Source: Desulfopila sp. IMCC35008 (GTDB lineage: Bacteria > Desulfobacterota > Desulfobulbia > Desulfobulbales > Desulfocapsaceae). From it: DNA of 64,000 bases. Positions 17,409-25,567 of this stretch are shown piece after piece. The position numbers and the translations under genes are program-made. The number at the start of each line of letters is the position of its first letter. Within the stretch, counting starts at the first letter, position 1. The stretch covers positions 3,808,501 through 3,872,500 of the forward strand of contig NZ_CP050700.1 of the NCBI RefSeq assembly GCF_010646885.2, written 5' to 3'. The notes under the pieces were generated by a model. The model was not told where the DNA came from and made no database searches. It was given only the letters and a program-made list of their open reading frames with translations.

Positions 17409-17909
17409 TCAAAGAATGGGATGTGATGGGGGAATAATGCATGCCCTGTCATCATGTTTTCCAAGATTACAGTGTTTTATGCGATAATTGGCAAACAATC
17501 CAACCACCTGAAATCTCATCTCAAAGCTCCTTATACGGATAACCTGTCGCAAGGCTGATCCATACTTTTCCTGCCGTGATCCTGGTTCCTGCACCAACTT
17601 TTGTATTTTTAGCCTATTCGTATCGCACTGTGCTTTGGTCATTTCAATTCCGGTTTGACAAAGCCGTCGTAGGGCATGAATAAGAATGTAGGCCACCGAT
17701 GAAATATAGAGTCGAACCAGATTACAGTGCATCTTGCTGGTACTGGTTTGATCTGCGCAAAGCATCACTGAAAAAGACCTGTTGTATATCTTTGTTGTGA
17801 CACCATTATTAACTGTTTGCTGCCATGAAGAAACTATCTTTGCAGACAGAGAGTGAATGCCAGAAAAGACGTAACAGCAGTTATCAAATGGAAAACAGAA
17901 CTTTAACAC
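17409..17909 (-). pseudogene. Fragment of an IS1380-family transposase
   Basis: The frame contains the C-terminal signature of IS1380-type transposases: LCADQTSTSKMHCNLVRLYI, SSVAYILIHALRRL and TKAQCDTNRLKIQKL. This is the part after the DDE core in which a Cys-Ala-Asp-x-Thr-Ser block precedes a long helical region. The first roughly 45 residues do not resemble the family, and the catalytic core is absent. The fragment is therefore a relic, either frameshifted or truncated at its 5' end by later rearrangement. It should have no activity. Confidence 0.7.
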
Positions 17910-18128
17910 AAGAGACTCTTGGATAAGGAAAAATGAGCTGAATAGTATAAAAAGATCAGTGTTTCATTGCTTTTATATTGCGCCGCTGACACGCATTTCA
18001 TTGTCATAAAGATCCGGTTTGATTCACCCTCCTATCTCGCCAACTTCTACTGATCTGGTTAAGTACATGTGTATCAATGTAAATTCACCTACTAATGCGT
18101 AATTACAATACCTTAAAACCATGTTGAT

Positions 18129-18146
18129 GTTGCCCTAAGGTCCAAT
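18129..18146 (-). promoter_or_regulatory. Recurrent 18-bp element upstream of acetoacetate decarboxylase operon
   Basis: On the minus strand it reads ATTGGACCTTAGGGCAAC, with AGATCT directly before it. It lies 335 bases upstream of the decarboxylase start codon at 18481. Confidence 0.65.
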
Positions 18147-18480
18147 AGATTTCTCAAAGAAAAAAAGAGTAGATTGATAGAAACACAAAGTAGTTCATAG
18201 AACTCTCGTGTTTAGACGTTTTGGGGAGCAAGTATCCATTGTAGCGCTTTTAAGCAGCGATACAACCGGCGCTGGTTTAATTGAAAAACGCTAAAAAGTG
18301 TGAGAAAAAAAATATCAGCGTACTTCAGCTAAACACCTCATCATTCAGATATTAGAAGAGACCTGTAACAATCGACCTCAGCCAAACGTATGCTGGTGTT
18401 TGCCTTTGCACTTGTGCTGATCTTGGTTTCAGGCCGTAATGTTGTATTACGTAAAACAACAAAAGATAAGGAGCAAATCA

Positions 18481-19335
18481 ATGAGCACCAAAAACTACAG
18501 CTTTCTGCCCGGCAAGATTTACCGCCAGCCCACTCACTTCGGTCCTCAAGCTGGTCCCCGTCAAGGCCCGGATGGGCGATTGTTCGATGAAGAGAACAAG
18601 GAATGGCCCAAGCAGACGGACTGGATCGTGAACTTTCTATCGAACGAAGACCAGCTCGCGGCGCTGTGCCCTGAAGGCTTTTCTCTCGTTGGCGAGCCTG
18701 TCGTAACAGTCAGTCTTACCGACATGCGTGGAATACCGTGGCTTGCAGGACGCGGTTACAAGATGCTCGGGGTCAGCTTTAATGCTTACTTTGAAGGCAA
18801 AGAGGACAAAGCCATGGGGCCGCTCCTTACTGTACTGTGGGAGAATCTCGCCGATCCGATCGCCTCGGGACGTGAAGAGATCGGGTTCTCCAAGGTCTAC
18901 TGCGAGCTCCCCGACCCGTGGGAATTCGATGGAACTACTCGTTTTGCTGCTAGCTGGCTGGGCTTTACCTTCTTCAATATGGAACTCACGGACATGAAAC
19001 CGATCCCCGTAGCGGAACCGGCAGCTCCGGACGTACCCGAGGGCGTTGAACTGGGCCTGCTTCATTACAGATACATGCCAAAGGTTGGAGAATTTGGTAC
19101 CGCGGATGCCTCCTATCCTGTGATCACTCCCGCCGCCAATCCAAACGTCAAGGTCACGGAGATGTTCGCGGGCAAAGGCACTATCAAATTCCATAAAACC
19201 CGGTGGGAAGATATGCCGACCCAGTATCATATCGTCAGCGGTTTAGCCGCGCTCGAGATCAAGGAGTACCGCGGAGCGATGATCCGGCACTACTCCGGAA
19301 GCAAGGATCTGAGCGATCAGCGTATCCTACGCTAA
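18481..19335 (+). CDS. adc: Acetoacetate decarboxylase family protein
   Basis: The 284-residue product matches the ADC fold: PWLAGRGYKMLGVSFNAYFEG, LLTVLWENLADPIASGREEIGFSK, and SWLGFTFFNMEL. In acetoacetate decarboxylase the Schiff-base lysine lies in the Gly-Arg-Glu...Pro-Lys-Lys stretch; here it corresponds to Lys138 in GREEIGFSKVY. The neighbouring second lysine, which lowers its pKa in clostridial ADC, is Val here, so activity on acetoacetate may be altered. The family also includes enzymes that act on other keto acids. I start at 18481, where AAGGAG sits about 7 bases upstream, rather than at 18439. It is the first gene of an operon-like run with a MarC-like protein and three dehydrogenases. 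Confidence 0.78.
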   Translation: MSTKNYSFLPGKIYRQPTHFGPQAGPRQGPDGRLFDEENKEWPKQTDWIVNFLSNEDQLAALCPEGFSLVGEPVVTVSLTDMRGIPWLAGRGYKMLGVSFNAYFEGKEDKAMGPLLTVLWENLADPIASGREEIGFSKVYCELPDPWEFDGTTRFAASWLGFTFFNMELTDMKPIPVAEPAAPDVPEGVELGLLHYRYMPKVGEFGTADASYPVITPAANPNVKVTEMFAGKGTIKFHKTRWEDMPTQYHIVSGLAALEIKEYRGAMIRHYSGSKDLSDQRILR

Positions 19336-19358
19336 GACTTAACCAAAAGGTAGATACT

Positions 19359-20000
19359 ATGTTTAATCCGCTTGAACTCTTTCTTCTCATGTGGGCCGTA
19401 ATCGGTCCGCTAAAACCGACCGTGATTCTCGCAGCCGCCGCGACGAGTTCAGGCGCAACTGAGGACGAAGTTCGACCCATCGCCTTGCGGGCAGTCGTGA
19501 CGGCTGCCTCAATCCTCGCTGCGTTCATCGTCCTGGGTGAATTCGCGCTCGACCTGTTCAAGGTGTCCATCCCTGCCTTCCAGATCGGGGGAGCGATAGT
19601 ACTGCTCGTATTTGCTCTGCAAACCATCGTGGAGGACCCCGAGCGCGCCAAAAAGGAGGGCAAGGGTGTTGCTCTGTCACCTAACATAGCAGTATACCCG
19701 CTGGCTATGCCCTTGATGTCCTCGCCGGCAGTCCTCATACTCATCATCAGTCTGGTCGGAGCGAGCGATGGGTTTCTCCCTCTGATTCCTCTCGCTGCCA
19801 GCATTGCGGTGATTATGCTGATTGATTACGTATTCATGCGCAACTGCCTGCGGATCGCCCGCGTTCTGAGCCCGGCGGTGATGCTGACCCTTGGAAAGAT
19901 TATTGCCATTTTGCTCGTCGGTCTTGCGGTGGAGCTGATGTTCGTGGGCCTCAATAGCTGGGGAGTGATTACGATTGAGGGACTGAAGGCCTCCGGTTGA
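19359..20000 (+). CDS. MarC-family integral membrane protein
   Basis: The 213-residue product has six hydrophobic segments (about residues 5-25, 42-62, 70-88, 108-130, 140-160 and 180-205). It carries the MarC-family features VIGPLKPTVILAAAATS, RPIALRAVVTA, IPAFQIGGAIVLLVFALQTI and YPLAMPLMSSPAVLI. MarC proteins are inner-membrane proteins of unsettled function, with a transporter-like topology. The ATG at 19359 lies 23 bases after the decarboxylase stop and has AAAGG upstream. The operon context suggests a role in moving a substrate or product of the pathway, for instance a small organic compound. That is inference; I know of no measured substrate for the family. Confidence 0.82.
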   Translation: MFNPLELFLLMWAVIGPLKPTVILAAAATSSGATEDEVRPIALRAVVTAASILAAFIVLGEFALDLFKVSIPAFQIGGAIVLLVFALQTIVEDPERAKKEGKGVALSPNIAVYPLAMPLMSSPAVLILIISLVGASDGFLPLIPLAASIAVIMLIDYVFMRNCLRIARVLSPAVMLTLGKIIAILLVGLAVELMFVGLNSWGVITIEGLKASG

Positions 20001-20084
20001 AAACAAGGCTTGGGGCTACTTTTAGTGAAAAAAACAATAAATTCGAACAATACTTACAACCAATAATCACCAGGAGAAATACTC

Positions 20085-21011
20085 ATGTCACAAGAAACAG
20101 TAGCTGTTGTCGGTGCTGGTGTCATCGGGTGCAGCTACGCGGCTTCGTTCGCAGCCAAGGGGTATCGGGTCCGGATCTTTGACGTTCGGGATGACTACGA
20201 AAGCATAGTCCGGAAGATGCTTCGAACCCAGCTTTCTGAGATCCCCTCGACCGACGTCGACGTGGCCATGGAGCGAGTCTCCTGCCTTAAGACACTCGAG
20301 GAAGCGGTCAAGGATGCTGATATGGTTCAAGAGAATGGGCCTGAAACAGTCGACTTCAAGCAGACGATGTATACAGCTCTTGAAAAGTTCTGCGATAGTG
20401 AAACTCTTTTTGCCTCTTCCAGTTCAGGTATCACACCCGAGGTGATCGGCGCGAAGATGAAATCTCCGGAGCGGGCCATGATCGGCCACCCCTTCAACCC
20501 GCCCCATGTGCTGCCTATCGTCGAGGTGTGCGCCGTGCCAGACGCACCTGACGAGTTGGTCGCACGTCTTATGGATTTCTACGAACGTGCTGGCCGCGTC
20601 GCCGTAAGGCTGAAAAAGCCGATTGACGGATTTGTCACCAACCGTCTGCAGTATGTCTTCCAACGAGAGGCGATCCATCTCGTCAAAGAGGGCGTTGTCG
20701 ACATGGAAGGTCTGGACAAGATAGTTATGGCCTCGCTCGGCGTTCGCTGGGCCTGCGTCGGACCTTTCCTGGCCGGTCAGCTTGGCGGGGGCGACGGTGG
20801 AATGCGTGGACTCCTCGAAAATATATTCGCGCGACTCGACGAGCCGATGGGGCTGCAACCGCTCTCGACAGAAACGCTGGAGATGATTGAGGAGCAAGGT
20901 GGAAAGAGCTACCCGCTGAACAAGAGCGGAGAATTCGCGATGGTGCGAGATAAGCGTCAGCTATCAGTTCTCGAGGCGCTGGAGAAAAACCCATTGCCCA
21001 AGGCAGATTAA
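20085..21011 (+). CDS. 3-hydroxyacyl-CoA dehydrogenase-family oxidoreductase (NAD-dependent)
   Basis: The 308-residue product begins with the Rossmann motif VAVVGAGVIGCSYAASFAAKG. The catalytic-His block GHPFNPPHVLPIVEVC and the C-terminal PIDGFVTNRLQYVFQREAI helix follow. This is the 3HCDH fold, but the single-domain length and the Asn-Pro-Pro-His-Val-Leu-Pro-Ile-Val-Glu-Val signature are closest to the lambda-crystallin, gulonate or carnitine dehydrogenase branch rather than FadB-type enzymes. It probably oxidises or reduces a 3-hydroxy acid or a related small hydroxy compound, with specificity unknown. A GGAG site lies 8 bases upstream of the ATG at 20085. It is the third gene of the run, 84 bases after the MarC-like gene. 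Confidence 0.8.
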   Translation: MSQETVAVVGAGVIGCSYAASFAAKGYRVRIFDVRDDYESIVRKMLRTQLSEIPSTDVDVAMERVSCLKTLEEAVKDADMVQENGPETVDFKQTMYTALEKFCDSETLFASSSSGITPEVIGAKMKSPERAMIGHPFNPPHVLPIVEVCAVPDAPDELVARLMDFYERAGRVAVRLKKPIDGFVTNRLQYVFQREAIHLVKEGVVDMEGLDKIVMASLGVRWACVGPFLAGQLGGGDGGMRGLLENIFARLDEPMGLQPLSTETLEMIEEQGGKSYPLNKSGEFAMVRDKRQLSVLEALEKNPLPKAD

Positions 21012-21041
21012 AATCGAATATCCAAACAAAGGAAGGTTATT

Positions 21042-21809
21042 ATGAGCGACAAAATCAAAAGAGTTATCATTACGGCAGCAGCGGACGGAATTGGCAAGGT
21101 TATCGCCGAGGCGTATCTTAAACTCGGCCACAAGGTTGCCGTTTGCGACATCAACGAAGAAAAAGTTAAGGAATTCGCTGCAGAACATCCAGACAGCCTG
21201 CTTTGCGAGGTTTGCAACGTTGGCGACGATGCCGATCTTGAATCCTGGCTGGACAACGCGCTGAAGTTCCTCGGCGGCTGCGATACCCTGATCAATAACG
21301 CCGGCATCGGCGGGCCGACTGCCAATATCGAAGAGATCTCCATGGACGACGTGCGTGCCGTCCTGAACATCGGGCTTGTTGCCCAGTTCCACTGCATTGG
21401 CAAGGTTTTACCGGGTATGAAGGCGCAGAAGAGCGGGCTCATTATGAATATGTCATCAGTTGGGGGCATTCACGCCTTTGTACAACGCACGCCGTACTCC
21501 GCCTGTAAGCGGGGTGTGCTCGGGCTGACAGAATCGCTAGCAGCCGAGGTTGGCCCCGACAATATCCGCGTCAACTCCATCTGCCCCGGTGCCATCATCG
21601 GTGACCGTCAGAAACGCGTCATTGAGGCGGCAGCTAAGGCAGAAGGAAAGACCATTGAGCAGGTCACCAAGGAACGCGCCACCGTCAACTCGATGCGTAC
21701 CTTTATTCCGCCCGAAGACGTTGCCGGTTGTGTGCTCTACCTGGATAGCCCCGTCGGAGAGCGGGTCAGCGGCCAAGTGATCGCCGTCGACGGACACATC
21801 CCGTCCTAG
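21042..21809 (+). CDS. Short-chain dehydrogenase/reductase (SDR)
   Basis: The 255-residue product is a classical SDR: coenzyme loop TAAADGIGKVIAEAY at residues 11-25 (the usual TGxxxGIG with Ala for the first Gly), structural NNAG at 85-88, active-site Ser139 region (MNMSSVGG), and Tyr152/Lys156 in PYSACK. Asp36 after the second strand (VAVCDINEE) suggests NAD rather than NADP. It ends with GQVIAVDGHIPS. Such enzymes oxidise secondary alcohols or reduce ketones. The gene follows the 3HCDH-type dehydrogenase by 30 bases with AAGGA upstream. In this operon a 3-hydroxybutyrate- or ketone-type substrate is plausible but unproven. A strong hairpin follows it (21819-21853). Confidence 0.85.
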   Translation: MSDKIKRVIITAAADGIGKVIAEAYLKLGHKVAVCDINEEKVKEFAAEHPDSLLCEVCNVGDDADLESWLDNALKFLGGCDTLINNAGIGGPTANIEEISMDDVRAVLNIGLVAQFHCIGKVLPGMKAQKSGLIMNMSSVGGIHAFVQRTPYSACKRGVLGLTESLAAEVGPDNIRVNSICPGAIIGDRQKRVIEAAAKAEGKTIEQVTKERATVNSMRTFIPPEDVAGCVLYLDSPVGERVSGQVIAVDGHIPS

Positions 21810-21818
21810 ACAGCGGTG

Positions 21819-21853
21819 GGGGCGGATAAGGTTGATATTCATCCGTCCGCCCC
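21819..21853. terminator. GC-rich hairpin between SDR and alcohol dehydrogenase genes
   Basis: GGGGCGG (21819-21825) pairs with CCGCCCC (21847-21853), with ATCC/GGAT pairing possible inside. No clear T-run follows. It may attenuate transcription into the downstream gene. Confidence 0.5.
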
Positions 21854-21963
21854 GTTTCGAGAGTGAGGTCCCAGCGTGCGATATGCATGGGACGCACCTA
21901 TAACTGGCGAGAAGCAACCCTTAATTATACGTAAACAAAGACATTCAAGCAGGAGACAACATC

Positions 21964-23073
21964 ATGAAAGCAGTAGTCGTTACAGGAGTCAATGAGTTTG
22001 GAGTTGAGGATCTTGAATTATTGCCTCCGGGTCCCAAGGAGGTGCGGGTCGACATGAAGGCCTGCGGCCTTTGCATGTCGGATCATCACGTGATCAGCGG
22101 CGGTCTGCCGACACCACTACCCTGTGTATTAGGTCATGAGGGTGCTGGCGTCATCGCCGAAGTTGGGGATCAGGTCACCCAGTTCCAGGTGGGCGACCAC
22201 GTAGTCCTTAATTTCAGCCCGGCTTGCGGCACATGCGTGATGTGTAAGCGTGGCTTGTCCAACTTCTGTGCCTCCCACCCTCTCGAGCAGCAGATGGCCG
22301 GAGTGTATACCGACGGCACAACACGACACAAACGCGCCGACGGCTCTGCAGTGCAATCTTTTTTAGGAGTGGGGTGCATGGCTGAGGAGGCCGTGGTGCA
22401 CCAGGACTGCTGCGTGAAGGCAGATCCTTCTATCGACATGAAATATGCCTGCGTGGTGAGCTGCGGCGTTATGACAGGCGCCGGTGCATCAATCAATACA
22501 GGTCAGGTTCGGCCGGGAGATACCGTGGCGGTATTCGGCTGCGGCGGTGTTGGTCTTAACGCGATCCAGGGTGCACGTATCGCCGGAGCTCCCATGGTCA
22601 TCGCCGTGGATCTTTCGGCCAACAAACTTGATCTGGCAAAGAAGCTGGGGGCCACCCACATGATCAAGGGTGACGAAGAAGACGCTGTGAAAAAAATCCA
22701 CGAGATCACCGGTGGTCTTGGTGTCGACGTCGCCATCGAGTGCGTAGGTATTCCGCCGCTAATTCATCAGGCCTATGCCTCAACCAGGCCACTTGGCAGG
22801 ACCGTAACCGTCGGTGTGCCGGCGCCTGACAAGGAAATCAAACTCAATGCTTTTGAACTGACAGCCACCGGCAGGTGCATGTGCGGGCATAAGGCCGCAG
22901 GCAGTGGCGCGAACAGCGGTCAGTTCATCTCATCGCTGCTGGGTCAATACCAGGCCGGTAACCTCGACCTCGACACCCTGGTCAGCCAGACCTACAAGAT
23001 TGAGGATGTACACAAGGCCGTGGAAGACCTGCTTGCCAATGCCAACGCTCGCGGAGTGTTTGTGTTTGATTGA
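21964..23073 (+). CDS. Zinc-dependent alcohol dehydrogenase
   Basis: The 369-residue product is a medium-chain ADH. The catalytic zinc ligands are Cys37 (CGLCMSDHH) and His58 (GHEGAG). The structural zinc site is Cys88, Cys91, Cys94 and Cys102 (CGTCVMCKRGLSNFC). The NAD site is GDTVAVFGCGGVGLNAIQGA, followed by VIAVDLSANKLDLAKKLGA, where the Asp indicates NAD. Class III-like features suggest a primary or secondary alcohol, including isopropanol, as possible substrate. AGGAG lies upstream of the ATG at 21964. It follows the acetoacetate decarboxylase, MarC-like and dehydrogenase genes on the same strand, so reduction of acetone to 2-propanol, or the reverse oxidation, is an attractive but unproven role. 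Confidence 0.88.
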   Translation: MKAVVVTGVNEFGVEDLELLPPGPKEVRVDMKACGLCMSDHHVISGGLPTPLPCVLGHEGAGVIAEVGDQVTQFQVGDHVVLNFSPACGTCVMCKRGLSNFCASHPLEQQMAGVYTDGTTRHKRADGSAVQSFLGVGCMAEEAVVHQDCCVKADPSIDMKYACVVSCGVMTGAGASINTGQVRPGDTVAVFGCGGVGLNAIQGARIAGAPMVIAVDLSANKLDLAKKLGATHMIKGDEEDAVKKIHEITGGLGVDVAIECVGIPPLIHQAYASTRPLGRTVTVGVPAPDKEIKLNAFELTATGRCMCGHKAAGSGANSGQFISSLLGQYQAGNLDLDTLVSQTYKIEDVHKAVEDLLANANARGVFVFD

Positions 23074-23128
23074 TAGCGGTAATATTAATAAGCCATCTCC
23101 AACATTCGGGAGACAGCCTTCGCCGCAG

Positions 23129-23155
23129 CCATGGTAAAATCACGTACGACCATGG
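23129..23155. terminator. Hairpin after alcohol dehydrogenase gene
   Basis: CCATGGT (23129-23135) and ACCATGG (23149-23155) form a perfect 7-bp stem, extendable by GC pairs outside. There is no T-run. It lies 56 bases after the dehydrogenase stop, before the exporter gene. Confidence 0.4.
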
Positions 23156-23332
23156 CGCGGTAAGGTGAGTTTTAGCTACCTGCAGCATCGACAGATCGTT
23201 TGAGCGTGCCGATCCGATCACAAAGCGAGGGGAAAGCCAATAACAACACACACTGACCTAAACCACGCGGAGGCCCAATCCTCAGTCGCACTCACCGAGG
23301 CGCTGGAAAGCCTGCTCCAATTTGGAGCTGCG

Positions 23333-24514
23333 ATGCTGCGTGCCGGCAATACTGCGTTTCGTGTGCGGGACTGGATGCGAGTAGTCGCGGGTCGTATGGG
23401 CCTCGACGCGCTGACGGTGCGGTTGGCTCTCGACAGCATCGTTGCGAGCGCCCACCGTGGCAGAGAGCATGCAACTATGGTGCACGAGATCGACTCTCCC
23501 GGCGTCAATGTTTGGAGGATTAGCGCCCTGGAAGAAATTGCGAGCACCAACCAGTCTGAGATAACACCAGGCGAGTTTGCCACGAAAATAGCGGCAATCG
23601 AGGCGTCGCCCCCGCTTTATTCAATCGCCCAAACCTGTACCGCAATCAGCGTCGCGTCAGCCGCGTTTGCGTTTATCAACGGCGGAACCCTCCTCGAAGT
23701 GGCGGTTGCGGCTATCTCCGGCGGCACCGGCCAATGCCTGCGAACGCTGCTATTGCGTCGGCGGTTTAACCAATACGCCGTCGCAGTACTGTGCGCCATA
23801 GTCGCAGCCAGTCTCTACTGCCTCATTGCATCCGTGTCGGCCTGCGCTGGCTTGGGCGTCGCGCGGCATGCCACCGGTTTTATTTCCTCGGTTCTTTTCC
23901 TTGTTCCAGGCTTCCCTGTAATCGCGGCTCTTCTCGACCTGCTGCAGCACCAAACGGTCATCGCTCTCCAACGGCTCGCTTACTGCGCAACGATGATGGT
24001 GGTCGCAGCGATTGGCCTTTGTGTCGTTACCGCTGTTTTCGGGTTATCCATCGATCAACCGCCGCCGCATCAGATTGAGGAGCCGCTGAAGATCTCTCTG
24101 CGTGCCCTCTCCAGCTTCGGAGGCGCCTGTGGCTTTGCGATCCTCTTCAACATTGCAACACGCACCTTGCCCGTCATTGGCATACTCTCGCTCGTAGGCA
24201 ACGAACTCCGGCTGGCGATGCACGATGCCGGCCTGATGCTGCCTGCGGCGACGTTTCTCGGCGCACTCACCGTGGGGCTGCTGGCATCGCTTGTACGCAG
24301 GCACTTCAACGCCCCGCGCATCGCGCTCACGACCCCCGGGATCATCATGATGGTGCCTGGCTTCTATGCTTTCGAAGCGATTGTGTTATTCACCCAGGGC
24401 AGGATACTTCCCGGGCTGAACTCGGCAATCCTGGTCGGTTTTATTGTAGGCGCACTGGCAGGAGGCCTGGCAGCGGCACGTTTTTTAACGGAGCGCAAGT
24501 GGCTCAGGGAATAG
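23333..24514 (+). CDS. Threonine/serine exporter (ThrE/DUF1212 type), start codon unclear
   Basis: The product matches the fused ThrE type. A cytoplasmic N-terminal region (MLRAGNTAFRVRDWM, HATMVHEIDSPGVNVW, ASPPLYS) precedes about ten membrane segments that include FVPGFPVIAALLDLLQ-like (SSVLFLVPGFPVIAA) and TTPGIIMMVPGFYAFEAI blocks. Family members export threonine, serine or other small solutes with the proton gradient. The family's N-terminal helix clearly continues upstream in frame (TEALESLLQFGAA before Met1), yet between the in-frame stop at 23201 and this ATG there is no ATG, GTG or TTG. A GAGGGGA site precedes an in-frame ATA at 23240, so translation may start at a rare codon there, or the 5' end carries a mutation. 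A perfect hairpin follows the stop. Confidence 0.78.
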   Translation: MLRAGNTAFRVRDWMRVVAGRMGLDALTVRLALDSIVASAHRGREHATMVHEIDSPGVNVWRISALEEIASTNQSEITPGEFATKIAAIEASPPLYSIAQTCTAISVASAAFAFINGGTLLEVAVAAISGGTGQCLRTLLLRRRFNQYAVAVLCAIVAASLYCLIASVSACAGLGVARHATGFISSVLFLVPGFPVIAALLDLLQHQTVIALQRLAYCATMMVVAAIGLCVVTAVFGLSIDQPPPHQIEEPLKISLRALSSFGGACGFAILFNIATRTLPVIGILSLVGNELRLAMHDAGLMLPAATFLGALTVGLLASLVRRHFNAPRIALTTPGIIMMVPGFYAFEAIVLFTQGRILPGLNSAILVGFIVGALAGGLAAARFLTERKWLRE

Positions 24515-24531
24515 GAGCTATACATGCCCTT

Positions 24532-24560
24532 CAGGAGATGACCTCTGCTGTCATCTCCTG
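24532..24560. terminator. Perfect hairpin after exporter gene
   Basis: CAGGAGATGAC (24532-24542) pairs perfectly with GTCATCTCCTG (24550-24560) around a 7-base loop, 17 bases after the exporter stop. It probably ends the decarboxylase-dehydrogenase-exporter transcript. Confidence 0.65.
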
Positions 24561-24580
24561 GCACCAATCTGGACAGGGGA

Positions 24581-24601
24581 ATAGCCTATAGCCTATAGCC
24601 T
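24581..24601. repeat. 7-bp tandem repeat, three copies
   Basis: ATAGCCT occurs three times in a row between convergent genes, followed by a broken fourth unit (AACAGCT). It is a short simple-sequence repeat with no visible coding role. Confidence 0.7.
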
Positions 24602-24766
24602 AACAGCTACCCCTCCCACAAAAACGGACATACGATTGGTGTATCCGGCGTTTCTGCTGATCAGGCAGGACGAGGAACGGGCAAAAAAGTCCAGGATTCT
24701 TCTGTTCTTTTACACATTTTTGCGCCGGTTAATCCATGGGAAAGACCGCAACCAACCTTCCCGCAG

Positions 24767-25327
24767 CTAATCCAGCACTGATTTCATCCTTTTCCTCACT
24801 GCTTCAAGATTGCTCCCGTCGTAGCGAATGGCTCTTGGGTGTTGGAAGCCGTCGTTCGCAGGTTGCGCTGGTAACACACCCAGGCCATCAGCATGATGGG
24901 TCAGCCATGCTGAAATAAATTTAGGGGAATCATCGACAAGAATACTGCCATAAACGAGGCTTTTATCCTCCGTTACGGTAATTTTCACCGACCTGCCGAT
25001 GTTCTTATGACACCACTGGACTTTCTCTGACCAGGCCGACGGTGTGTCGTGTGGCCCCATGGTGAGAATCTGAACATGAAATCCCAGCTCTTGGGCCGCC
25101 CGCATGAGATCGAAGCCAATCTTCAGCTTCGGAAGGTTGAGCCACCACCCGGTTTGGGCCTTGATCAGATCGAGCCTTGCACCGAAATATTTAGGCGCCT
25201 TGTTATCATGAAGTGCGTACTCCGTCTCGTTCAGTCCCTGGAGTCTTTTTAAATCCCGCCGCATCCTGCCGTCATAATCGGCCAGAGTGCCGTCCATATC
25301 GAAGAGGGCTATACGATGTGTTTTCAT
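24767..25327 (-). CDS. 5'(3')-deoxyribonucleotidase-like HAD phosphatase (NT5C family)
   Basis: The 186-residue product begins with the HAD motif I, IALFDMDGTLADYDG (Asp9 nucleophile, Asp11 acid/base). Motif II is VQILTMGPHDTPSAW (Thr/Ser region), and motif III/IV is DKSLVYGSILVDDSPKF. The short, single-domain layout and the Trp-Cys and LVDDSPK context fit the 5'-nucleotidase, deoxy type (NT5C) that removes phosphate from deoxynucleoside monophosphates. The exact nucleotide preference cannot be read. It converges with the exporter gene across a 250-base gap containing the hairpin and the tandem repeat. It reads away from its own 240-base upstream region, which has no other gene. Confidence 0.8.
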   Translation of the reverse strand: MKTHRIALFDMDGTLADYDGRMRRDLKRLQGLNETEYALHDNKAPKYFGARLDLIKAQTGWWLNLPKLKIGFDLMRAAQELGFHVQILTMGPHDTPSAWSEKVQWCHKNIGRSVKITVTEDKSLVYGSILVDDSPKFISAWLTHHADGLGVLPAQPANDGFQHPRAIRYDGSNLEAVRKRMKSVLD

Positions 25328-25567
25328 TAATGGATTTCCTTCTCAAAATGTCGCACTACTGGGATTATTCGGTCAAAATGAATGTTTGATGCATTCCCCG
25401 CAGGTCTCTGCTCTTAGCGAACTAATTCAATCAGAAAGAAGCCTGTCGGAGAAAGCTCCTTCCCGCATCTCTGCGTTACTTCGGAAAATGCCTTCACCTG
25501 AGGAAAAACAGTAAGCATCCGATACACTCCTCTTAATTTCAGGAAATTCACCACCCTTCACAAAACC

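Larger units (their letters stand above)
17149..18480. other. Intergenic region with terminator, IS1380 relic and regulatory element
   Basis: This 1.3 kb stretch holds the hairpin at 17334-17369, the IS1380 transposase fragment (17409-17909) and an 18-bp element (18129-18146), each listed separately. The rest is AT-rich without visible genes. Confidence 0.55.

Noticed and set aside
24581..24601. ATAGCCT triplet repeat as a possible CRISPR-like array
   Set aside because: Repeat units are 7 bp without spacers.
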